Assembly: GCA_002366795.1 (NCBI GenBank)
Contig: DFBX01000103.1
Location: 1 to 39,438, forward strand
Source: Rhodobacteraceae bacterium UBA3069
GTDB lineage: Bacteria > Pseudomonadota > Alphaproteobacteria > Rhodobacterales > Rhodobacteraceae
Direction of reading: 5' to 3'
Length of the DNA stretch: 39,438 bases
Both the position numbers and the translations under genes were made by a program. The notes beneath the pieces were generated by a model that ran no database searches, had not been told where the DNA came from, and saw only the letters and a list, made by a program, of their open reading frames with translations. Below are positions 7,727 to 16,914 of this stretch, piece by piece (the first letter of the stretch is position 1; each line of letters opens with the position of its first letter).

Positions 7727-8935
7727 TTATGAAACGGGTGTTTCGGGCGGGCTGCCCCGATGCGTATCGCCAGTGTCCCCCGCGCCGCCGAACCTGCCCC
7801 GCAGGGCCGCGATGACAGAGCGGGTCATCGCTCCGGCCCCCAGCAAAACCAGCGTGAAATTGATGACCCAGCCGACGAAAGGGATGAAATTCAGGATCGC
7901 GACGGCGATGATCGCGGCGGTAAAGACAAGCAGCCGCTGGGCGTTGCCAAGGTGCGGCCCACCGCCGAACCCGGCCCATACCCGCATGGCCGTAACATAG
8001 ATGCCCAGCGCGTAGCCGAATATCCAGGTCGCGAGAATTGCCAGCACCACGACCGGCACAAAAGGCAGCCCCACGATGGTCATGCCTGTAATTGGCACCA
8101 GCCCGAACAGAAAAGACAGGCCGGCAACGCCAAGCAGAATACTCCAGCCCAGTTCCTTTTCCGTTTCGGCCCGCATGTTTTCAAGCCGGACCGGCATGAA
8201 CCCAAGCGCCAAAGCCCCCAGCGTGACGAAAAACAGCAGGGAAACGATCACGCCAAACAATATCGTCCCGATACCGGGCCGCCCCGGCATCCCATGCATC
8301 TCGGTTGATTTGGCGAATTCCTCCCAAATTTCGAAACCTTCGGCCTTTTGAAAGACGATTCTTTCGGCGGGGGCGACGCTTTGAGGCACCGTGACCGGCT
8401 GTTCCGCGACATAGGTCAGCGTACCCGACACCTGCGCATCGGGCCCGAAATGAAAGGTCTGGCCGAAAAGCCTTGCATCGCCCGACACGGGGGCATTCAG
8501 GGTGACATCCTGACCGGCGGCCAGCAATGCGCCCGCGACCGGCCCTTCGATGGTCAGCGTCCGGCCCAGCAGGCGGACGTTGCCGCCGGTGTTTGCCGTC
8601 GCCTCGGTGCGGACGGTCATGCCCGCGGCGGTCAAATCCTGACCCGTCGGCCCGCGCAAAACCACCGTGCCGCCCATGGCATAGAGATCGGCACCGATTG
8701 CCCCCCGAACGGACACGTCCATTCCGAAGACATGCAGATCGCCCCCGACCGCGCCGCGAGCCATGACCGATTGTCCGGCCACAAAGGAATCGCCGGCGGT
8801 TTGCCCGGTTTCGGTTACGGAATCGCCCGCGACAAAGCGGTCGGTCCCGGATTGCATGACGGCGGTTTCCGCCAGTGGCGCATGGCTGGAAAGAAGAACG
8901 GCACAAGCGGTGGCGGCAAGTCGGGAATAAAACAT
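7727..8935 (-). CDS. exported bactofilin-like repeat protein with C-terminal membrane segments
   Basis: This 402-residue protein has a cleavable-looking signal peptide (residues 1 to about 24, ending APLAETA). A region of short beta-helix repeats follows (about 35-185: GDSFVAGQSVMARGAVGGDL, GADLYAMGGTVVLRG, GALLAAGQDVTLNAPVSGD), typical of polymer-forming bactofilin-like folds. The last half (about 220-385) holds about four hydrophobic segments. ATG 8935 is chosen because AGGAG lies seven bases upstream and the signal peptide follows at once; a longer reading from 8992 would bury the signal. The beta-helix should face the periplasm, unlike cytoplasmic bactofilins. It is first in an operon with DUF2267 and is preceded by a perfect FNR-type box. 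A function in envelope structure under stress is inferred only. Confidence 0.75.
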   Translation of the reverse strand: MFYSRLAATACAVLLSSHAPLAETAVMQSGTDRFVAGDSVTETGQTAGDSFVAGQSVMARGAVGGDLHVFGMDVSVRGAIGADLYAMGGTVVLRGPTGQDLTAAGMTVRTEATANTGGNVRLLGRTLTIEGPVAGALLAAGQDVTLNAPVSGDARLFGQTFHFGPDAQVSGTLTYVAEQPVTVPQSVAPAERIVFQKAEGFEIWEEFAKSTEMHGMPGRPGIGTILFGVIVSLLFFVTLGALALGFMPVRLENMRAETEKELGWSILLGVAGLSFLFGLVPITGMTIVGLPFVPVVVLAILATWIFGYALGIYVTAMRVWAGFGGGPHLGNAQRLLVFTAAIIAVAILNFIPFVGWVINFTLVLLGAGAMTRSVIAALRGRFGGAGDTGDTHRGSPPETPVS

Positions 8936-8997
8936 CTGAAGCTCCTGCGGATGCAATGACCTTGCGCCGAATTCTATCGCAGCCATTTGCAAGGCGA

Positions 8998-9011
8998 TTG
9001 ATCGTTATCAA
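8998..9011 (-). promoter_or_regulatory. perfect FNR/FixK box before the bactofilin-like gene
   Basis: TTGAT-CGTT-ATCAA matches the FNR/FixK consensus at all ten specified positions. On the minus strand a TAGAAT hexamer at 8976-8971 follows. A start point about seven bases on, near 8964, would put the box centre close to -41, the class II activator position. The bactofilin-like ATG is at 8935. Confidence 0.8.
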
Positions 9012-9092
9012 TTTGCCCGTGCCCCCCCATGCCAGCGCAGCCAAGGCATATGGGCATGGCAGGCCCTGACCTTGGGCATGCCTTTGCGCAAA

Positions 9093-9106
9093 CTGATCAA
9101 AATCAA
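9093..9106 (+). promoter_or_regulatory. FNR/FixK box before the acs-E1-E2-ACP operon
   Basis: CTGAT-CAAA-ATCAA matches 9 of the 10 consensus positions. A weak -10 candidate, CATGAT at 9129-9134, would give a start near 9141, about 41.5 bases from the box centre. It is 82 bases from the oppositely oriented box at 8998, so the divergent region serves two operons. Confidence 0.7.
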
Positions 9107-9215
9107 AAGCCGCCCCTTGCCGGAGTGCCATGATCACGGGCGACTCCCTTCCCACTGTTCAAAGCCAGTCACCGGCGGGGACAGGCTTTTCGCGCATTTT
9201 CAGGAGGCGACGCAA

Positions 9216-10957
<1,742 letters not shown>

Positions 10958-10961
<4 letters not shown>

Positions 10962-12961
10962 CAGACGATGCGACCAAGCCGCGCCTGGATCACGCGCATA
11001 TCCGCGCCTTGCTGCACGGGATGATCCGCATCCGCCGGTTCGAAGACAAGTGCGCCGAGCTGTACACGCTGGAGAAAATTCGCGGCTTCCTGCACCTGTA
11101 TGACGGCGAAGAGGCGATTGCGGCGGGGGTCATTCCCTTGCTGGGCGCGCAGGACCGGATCGTTGCGACATATCGCGAACACGGTCACGCGCTGACCCGC
11201 GGCGTGCCGATGCGGGACATTCTGGCCGAGATGTATGGCAAGGTTCAGGGCTGCGCACGCGGGCGCGGCGGCTCGATGCATCTGTTCAGCAGCCAGCACA
11301 ATTTTCACGGTGGCAATGCGATCGTGGGGGGCGGGCTGCCCATGGCCGTCGGGCTGGGGCTGGGCGACAAGATGGCCGGCGCGCCCGGCCTGACCGCTTG
11401 CTTTTTCGGTGAGGGCGCGGTGGCAGAGGGGGAGTTTCACGAAAGCCTGAACCTTGCCGCGCTGTGGGAACTGCCGGTACTTTTCGTCTGCGAAAACAAC
11501 GGCTACGCCATGGGCTCGGCCCTGTCGCTGACGGAATCCCAAACCGACATCGCCATCAAGGCCGAAAGCTATGACATCGTCGCGCACACCGTTGACGGGA
11601 TGGATATCGTCGCGGTCGAAGCCGCGGCGCGGCACGCGCTGGCCGAGATACGCAAGACCGGCAAACCCCGGTTCCTGGAATGCACGACCTACAGGTTTCG
11701 CGCCCATTCCATGTTCGACGCGCAGCTTTACCGTTCAAAGGCAGAGATCGCGGAATGGCGGGCCAAGGGACCGATCCATCGGTTTCAGAACTGGGCGCTG
11801 GAAAACGGCCTGCTGCACGCGGATGAGGTGACCGAGATGGAGGCCGGGATCGACGCCGAAATCGCCGATGCCGTCGCCTATGCCGAGGCCGCCAGCCCAG
11901 AGCCGGAGGCCGATCTGGCCCGCTTTGTCATGGCCCCGGATCGTCCACCCCCGCCAGCCCCGGTTACACCCGGCAAGCCGGTCAAGACAACCTACCGCGA
12001 GGCGGTCAGGCAGGGGATCGTCGATGCGATGACCCGCGATGACCGCGTGTTCGTGATGGGCGAGGACGTGGGCCACTACGGCGGCTGCTACGCGGTGACG
12101 AAGGGGCTGCTGGACCAGTTCGGCGCCGACCGCATCCGCGATACGCCGCTGTCGGAATCGGGCTTCACGGGGGCGGGCATCGGGGCCGCGCTGGCCGGGA
12201 TGCGCCCGATTGTCGAATTGATGACCGTCAATTTTTCGCTGCTGGCGCTGGACCAGATCATGAATACCGCCGCGACGCTGCGCCATATGTCCGGCAACCA
12301 GTTCGGGGTGCCGCTGGTCATTCGCATGGCCACCGGCGCGGGCAAGCAGTTGGCGGCGCAGCATTCGCATTCGTTGGAGGGCTGGTATGCCCATATTCCC
12401 GGCCTGCGGGTTCTGGCCCCCGCGACGCTGGAGGATGCGAAAGGCATGCTCTGGACCGCGTTGCAGGATCCCGACCCGGTGCTGATTTTTGAAAACGTCA
12501 TGCTTTATAACATGGAAGCCGATCTGCCGGACAATGCGGGGCCGGTCGATATCGACCGCGCCGCACTGCGCCGCGATGGCACGGATATTTCGCTGATCAC
12601 CTATGGAGGATCGCTACACAAGACACTGGCAGCCGCGCAGGAACTGGGCCAGTCGGGCATTTCCTGCGAGGTGATCGACCTGCGCAGCCTGCGCCCGCTG
12701 GACATGGGCACGATCCTTGCCTCGGTTGCGAAAACCCACCGCGCGCTGATCGTGGACGAGGGATGGAAAAGCGGGTCGCTGGCGGCGGAAATCGGAATGC
12801 GGCTGGCCGAAGACGCGTTTTTCGAACTGGACGCGCCGCTGGCCCGCGTTTGCAGCCAGGAGGTGCCGATCCCCTATGCGGCGCATCTTGAACAGGCGGC
12901 AATTCCGCAGACGGCCAAGATTGTCGAAGCCGTGAAACGATTGATGGAGGTTACACCATGA
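10958..12961 (+). CDS. 2-oxoacid (pyruvate/acetoin-type) dehydrogenase E1, alpha-beta fusion
   Basis: This 667-residue TPP enzyme decarboxylates a 2-oxoacid or cleaves acetoin and passes the acyl group to lipoyl-E2. The alpha part (1 to about 320) has YREHGH (72-77), GRGGSMH (102-108) and the TPP motif as GEG (151-153) through ENN (179-181), with Glu replacing the usual Asp of GDG. A proline-rich linker near 325-340 joins the beta part, which carries MGEDVGHYGG, TPLSESGFTG and AAQHSHSLEGW. Alpha and beta are usually separate genes, so this is a fused form. It overlaps the upstream synthetase and the downstream E2 by 4 bases each, indicating translational coupling. No E3 (lipoamide dehydrogenase) gene occurs in the window. 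The substrate is uncertain. Confidence 0.9.
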
Positions 12962-14178
12962 GCGAATTTCTAATGCCCTCGCTGGGCGCGGACATGGATG
13001 CGGGCACACTGGTCGAACAGTTGCTGGCACCGGGTGCCCCGGTGCACCGGGGCGACGTGATCGGCGCGGTCGAAACGCAAAAGGGCGTGATCGAGGTCGA
13101 AGCCTTCCAGAACGGGGTTCTGACCGAATGGCTGGTGGATATTGGCAGCAAGGTGCCGGTGGGCACCCCCATGGCGATGATCGCAACCGACGCGGCGACC
13201 CCGCCCAAGCCGGAACAGCCCCAGCCGGAACTGCCGGACGATGCCCCGCCTGAAATGCCGCAAACGCCCGAACCGACGCCCCAGCCGCCGCAGCCCGAGA
13301 ACCTGCCGATCGAGGAGCCGTCGCCCGTGCCGCCCGGCCCGGAAATTCCGCCAACGGACCCGCAGCAGGGCAAGGCGCGCTTGCGCATAACCCCTGCGGC
13401 GCGCCGCTTGGCGGCCCGGCGGCATGTCGATCTGTCGGCGCTGCGCACGGTGCCGCACCAGACTATCACGCGGGCGGACATCCTTGGGCTGGACCCCGTA
13501 ACCAAACCACCGCCCGCCACGGACATGCGTGCGGCGATTGCCGCAGCCATGTCGCGTTCCAAACGTGAAATCCCGCATTACTACCTGTCGCACATGATCG
13601 ACCTGACGGCAGCAGATCGGTTCCTGGCCGCCACCAACAAGGACCGCAAGCTGCAAGAGCGCCTGCTTCCCGCAGCAATCGTGGCCTGCGCAATCGCAAG
13701 GGCCGTCGAAAAATATCCCGAATTCAACGGCCATTACACGGATGGCGCCTTTGCCCCCAGCGCCGCCGTCAGCTTGGGGCTTGCAATCCATATCCGTGGC
13801 GGCGGCCTGGTGGCGCCCGCCCTGCTTGATGCCCGCGGCCGGTCACCTGAAACGATGATGACGCAGATACGCGACTTGGTGGCCCGCGTCCGCGCCGGAC
13901 GGTTTCGGGCGCGCGAATTGTCCGATGCGACCATCACCCTCAGCTCGCTTGGGGATCGCGGCGTGGACGAGGTTTACGGCGTGATCTACCCGCCCCAGGT
14001 CGCGATTATCGGGCTTGGCACGCCACGCCTGCACCCGATGATCAGGGACGGAAAGGTCGTGCCCCGTATGGCCGCGCGCATGACGCTGGCCGCCGACCAC
14101 CGCGCCAGCGACGGCCACAGCGGGGCGCTGTTTCTAAGAGCCATCGACAAACATCTGCAAGAACCCGAAACGCTATGA
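12958..14178 (+). CDS. dihydrolipoamide acyltransferase (E2)
   Basis: This 406-residue E2 has a single N-terminal lipoyl domain with the attachment site Lys42 in ETQKGVIEVE. A long proline-rich flexible linker (about 80-135) and a peripheral-subunit-binding domain (RITPAARRLAARRHVDLSAL, about 142-175) follow. The catalytic acyltransferase domain ends in ADHRASDG with His381 and Asp385 in the HxxxDG position. All functional parts are therefore present. GGAGG lies seven bases before the ATG. It would take the acyl group from the fused E1 and transfer it to CoA; the acyl carrier protein directly downstream (4-base overlap) makes transfer to a phosphopantetheine protein a second possibility. Confidence 0.9.
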   Translation: MSEFLMPSLGADMDAGTLVEQLLAPGAPVHRGDVIGAVETQKGVIEVEAFQNGVLTEWLVDIGSKVPVGTPMAMIATDAATPPKPEQPQPELPDDAPPEMPQTPEPTPQPPQPENLPIEEPSPVPPGPEIPPTDPQQGKARLRITPAARRLAARRHVDLSALRTVPHQTITRADILGLDPVTKPPPATDMRAAIAAAMSRSKREIPHYYLSHMIDLTAADRFLAATNKDRKLQERLLPAAIVACAIARAVEKYPEFNGHYTDGAFAPSAAVSLGLAIHIRGGGLVAPALLDARGRSPETMMTQIRDLVARVRAGRFRARELSDATITLSSLGDRGVDEVYGVIYPPQVAIIGLGTPRLHPMIRDGKVVPRMAARMTLAADHRASDGHSGALFLRAIDKHLQEPETL

Positions 14179-14423
14179 CCCAGCAAGACATACAAACCGC
14201 ATTGACCGAAGAACTGCACCGCATCGCACCGGATATCGAAATCGACCAGATCGACCCGGGCGCCGACCTGCGCGACGAATTCGACATCGACTCGATGGAT
14301 TTCCTGAACCTCGTAACGGCGTTGGGAAAGCGTTTCGGCCTAGCCATGCCGGAAAGCGACTACGACAAGATGCGCAGCTTTGATGACCTGGCGGGCTATC
14401 TGCGCGACAAGACGGCCGCATAA
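14175..14423 (+). CDS. acyl carrier protein
   Basis: This 82-residue acidic four-helix carrier protein has the phosphopantetheine attachment site at Ser40 in FDIDSMDFLN. It is the last gene of the acs-E1-E2 operon, its start overlapping the E2 stop codon by 4 bases. It has no nearby fatty acid synthase genes, so it is unlikely to be the housekeeping AcpP. A dedicated acyl carrier for the synthetase or the E2 is the simplest reading. The gene ends about 50 bases before the convergent amidotransferase gene; no clear terminator is seen between them. Confidence 0.88.
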   Translation: MTQQDIQTALTEELHRIAPDIEIDQIDPGADLRDEFDIDSMDFLNLVTALGKRFGLAMPESDYDKMRSFDDLAGYLRDKTAA

Positions 14424-14474
14424 CATCGCCGGCGACATGGCGCATGACACGGGGCTGCGCGCTCCGGGCCCGTG

Positions 14475-15329
14475 CTATCGCGTGGACGAAGCCGCGGCTT
14501 CGCCCGCGACCGGATAGAACAGCGGTTCCATATCAAGGCGATAATCCTCACCCACCCGGAACACCGTGAAATTCGGCACCTCATACCAATCTTCGCCATG
14601 GGTCACGGGTTCGGATGCGATCTCGATCGAGTGATACTGCGCCTTGGGGTCGTGATGCACATGCGGCTCGCCGCAGATCGGGCAAGAAAAGATGTGGTCC
14701 CGCCGAAGATAGAAAAGCGAACGGTTGCACCGCGACCCGACCAGGTGGTCGCCATCAGTCAAGATGATGTTCAGCCCCACGCGGGCCTCTGGGTCGATCT
14801 CCATGCACCAGCTTAAGACCTGTTCCAGCCCCATCTTGACGGTATCCAGCAAACCGCGTTCCGGGTGCTGCAAGAACAGGCTTAGCAGGTAGCGGAACAC
14901 GTGCTCGCTGTCGGTGGTGCCGCGAATTTCGGACCGGTGCAGCGGGTCCATATGGTCCAGCATCGCAAGGCGGACCTGTTCGAAATTCGGCACGGTGCCA
15001 TTATGCGCAAAAATCCAGCGGCCATGGTTAAAGGGGTGGGTGTTTTCGATGCTGGTGCCGCCCACAGTTGCGCGGCGCACATGCGCGACCACGGTGCGCG
15101 CATAGACCCGCGCGGCCTTGCGGCTGAAATGTTCGCCCTCGAAGGCGGCCCAGACCTGCTTTTCAATCATCGGCTGGCCATCAGGATAATCGGCGACCCC
15201 CCATCCGTGACCATGCGCATAGCCCTGCATGTCGCTTTCGCTTTGCAGCATCAGGGCATTTTGCGCCTTGACCAGGCCGCATTCCACCTTGGTCGGCTCG
15301 TTGGCATGCATTGCGTATAATCGGCACAT
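14475..15329 (-). CDS. class II glutamine amidotransferase (YafJ-like)
   Basis: This 284-residue Ntn-type glutaminase starts with MCRLYA, so Cys2 becomes the N-terminal nucleophile after Met removal. Conserved substrate-pocket motifs follow: HVRRATVGGTSIENTHPF (83-100), FAHNGTVPNF (108-116) and TTDSEHVF. ATG 15329 is fixed by the required Cys2 and by GGAG about eight bases upstream; longer readings would destroy the catalytic N-terminus. It differs from typical YafJ proteins in an apparent zinc-binding insertion, CPICGEPHVHH (Cys216, Cys219, His223, His225, His226). It is divergent from the ATP-grasp gene and may supply ammonia to an amide-forming reaction, but no synthetase domain is fused, and the acceptor is unknown. 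Confidence 0.87.
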   Translation of the reverse strand: MCRLYAMHANEPTKVECGLVKAQNALMLQSESDMQGYAHGHGWGVADYPDGQPMIEKQVWAAFEGEHFSRKAARVYARTVVAHVRRATVGGTSIENTHPFNHGRWIFAHNGTVPNFEQVRLAMLDHMDPLHRSEIRGTTDSEHVFRYLLSLFLQHPERGLLDTVKMGLEQVLSWCMEIDPEARVGLNIILTDGDHLVGSRCNRSLFYLRRDHIFSCPICGEPHVHHDPKAQYHSIEIASEPVTHGEDWYEVPNFTVFRVGEDYRLDMEPLFYPVAGEAAASSTR

Positions 15330-15350
15330 TGGCGTTCTCCGTAATGTGAT

Positions 15351-15364
15351 GCGATCAAAATCGC
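15351..15364. promoter_or_regulatory. palindrome GCGAT-N4-ATCGC
   Basis: A perfect 5-bp inverted repeat with FNR-like spacing (GCGAT-CAAA-ATCGC) lies 22-35 bases upstream of the amidotransferase start. It has the GAT/ATC core but not the outer TT/AA, so it could be a weak FNR-family site or an unrelated operator. Confidence 0.35.
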
Positions 15365-15383
15365 ACGGCATGGACGGCGCGGC

Positions 15384-15397
15384 ATGATCTTTGTCAA
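15384..15397. promoter_or_regulatory. imperfect FNR/FixK box between amidotransferase and ATP-grasp genes
   Basis: ATGAT-CTTT-GTCAA matches 8 of the 10 consensus positions; the GTCAA arm is common in alphaproteobacterial FnrL/FixK sites. Its centre (15390.5) would place a class II start near 15349 for the amidotransferase, 20 bases before its ATG. For the ATP-grasp gene, a TATATC hexamer at 15417-15422 would give an almost leaderless transcript. Confidence 0.5.
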
Positions 15398-15430
15398 TCA
15401 TGGTATCAAAGCCCTCTATATCCTGACCCC

Positions 15431-16861
15431 ATGAGCCAGCCAGACGCCCGTTTTCCTGCCGAGATTCGCAAGCTCGCCGCGCAACTGGTGCGCGACGAGC
15501 CGGCACTGCTTTCATCGCTTGGGTTCGGGCCATACGTCCGGCAGGGCTGCGGCACGGGGCCGACCCTTCTGATCGGGGATCAATCCGAAATTCACTTGCT
15601 GGCGTCCCGGCCAGCCTCGCGGCTTGACCACCGGATGGCGCTTTTGGCGCGGCCCGGCGACATGGTCGTGGTTCGCAAACGCGAGCCTGATTTCGAAGGC
15701 TACTTAGCCGATTATCTTGGCCTGACGGACCTGGATTTCATCGCGGCACCGGGGGACGGGCAGACCCCGGTGGCTGCGCAATTGCGCTGGTCGGATGATC
15801 TGCTGGACCGCTGCGCAGCGCTGGCAGGGGCACAGGGCGGCCTGACCCTGACGGCCTATATAACCAGCGGCAACCTCTGGCGGCTGGCGCAGGCCATCGG
15901 CGCGCGCGCCCAATGCCCGGTGCATGTGAACGGCCCTTCGCCACGGACCGCGCAACGGGCGAACGACAAGCTGTGGTTCGCGAATCTGGCGCGGCGAGTG
16001 ATTGGCCGCGATGCGGTGCCGCCGACGCTTTCCGCCTACGGCCCGGCCGCCGCCGCAGCGCTTGTCGCGCGGATTGGCCGTCAGGCAGGGCAGGTGATTG
16101 TCAAAATCCCCGACAGCGCCGGATCGATCGGGAATGTCCGGCTGCTGCGGGACGATCTTGGCGACATGCCGCTGCCGACGCTGCGCCGGTTCCTGATCGC
16201 GCGGCTGCATGCCCTTGGCTGGCAGGATATCTATCCGCTGCTTGTCGGGGTCTGGGACAGCGGCGTGACGCGCAGCCCCTCCGCTCAGTTGTGGATACCG
16301 CTGCCGGACGACGGCCCGCCGCGGTTGCAGGGTGTCTTTGAACAAAGCCTGCGCGGGGAAAACGCGGCCTTTGTCGGGGCACAGCGCACGGTGTTGCCCG
16401 GCGGGTTGCACCAGCGTTTTGCCACCGAGGCATTGCGGATCGCCGACGTGCTTCAACGCAGCGGCTATTTCGGGCGGTGCAGTTTCGACGCGGTGATTTG
16501 CGATGACGGTAGCGGGCAGGACGTGATCCACTGGATCGAATGCAACGCGCGATGGGGCGGGGTTTCCATCCCGATGACAGCGCTGCACCGGATCGCCGCC
16601 GGGTCCGAAACCCGCGCCTTGCTGATCATGCAGGAAACCCTGATGCGCAAGCCGGTCCCGACCGCCGCTATTGTCACCCTTCTGGATGACCTGATGTTCC
16701 GTGCGGGGCGGACCGACGCGGGGCTTGTCATGATGTCGCCGCCGCCGCAGCAGGCGGATGGCCTGCCGCTGAACCTTGCGGCGATGGCCGGGTCGGAAGA
16801 TGACGCGGCCCGCATGATGCAAACCGCGATAGCCCGCATACTGGCCGCGCCGGACGCATAG
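15431..16861 (+). CDS. ATP-grasp peptide-ligase-like protein (PGM1-related)
   Basis: This 476-residue protein has a pre-ATP-grasp N-terminal half and an ATP-grasp core. Visible motifs are NDK (178-180) at the start of the ATP-grasp fold, VKIPDSAGSIGN (224-235, the ATP-binding Lys and glycine-rich loop), an Asp in FDAV (352-355) and the metal-binding IECNARWGG (369-377, E-x-N-x-R). This layout is the one I know from the pheganomycin-type PGM1 peptide ligases and their uncharacterised relatives, which join a carboxylate to an amine. The ATG at 15431 has no Shine-Dalgarno sequence, so translation may be leaderless. It is divergent from a glutamine amidotransferase, and the pair may act together. 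Product and substrates are unknown. Confidence 0.72.
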   Translation: MSQPDARFPAEIRKLAAQLVRDEPALLSSLGFGPYVRQGCGTGPTLLIGDQSEIHLLASRPASRLDHRMALLARPGDMVVVRKREPDFEGYLADYLGLTDLDFIAAPGDGQTPVAAQLRWSDDLLDRCAALAGAQGGLTLTAYITSGNLWRLAQAIGARAQCPVHVNGPSPRTAQRANDKLWFANLARRVIGRDAVPPTLSAYGPAAAAALVARIGRQAGQVIVKIPDSAGSIGNVRLLRDDLGDMPLPTLRRFLIARLHALGWQDIYPLLVGVWDSGVTRSPSAQLWIPLPDDGPPRLQGVFEQSLRGENAAFVGAQRTVLPGGLHQRFATEALRIADVLQRSGYFGRCSFDAVICDDGSGQDVIHWIECNARWGGVSIPMTALHRIAAGSETRALLIMQETLMRKPVPTAAIVTLLDDLMFRAGRTDAGLVMMSPPPQQADGLPLNLAAMAGSEDDAARMMQTAIARILAAPDA

Positions 16862-16914
16862 GGCGGCGGCGCGGGTGTCTTGCCGGAACGTGCCGCGCTT
16901 GCAGGCTTCTGGCG

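Noticed and set aside
9072..9215. N-terminal extension of the acyl-CoA synthetase from 9072
   Set aside because: The extension is unlike the family, covers the FNR box and promoter, and AGGAGG sits directly before ATG 9216.
15346..15355. Second FNR-like site (GTGAT/ATCAA with 3-base spacing) before the amidotransferase
   Set aside because: The spacer is one base short of the N4 required; the sites at 15351 and 15384 are better.
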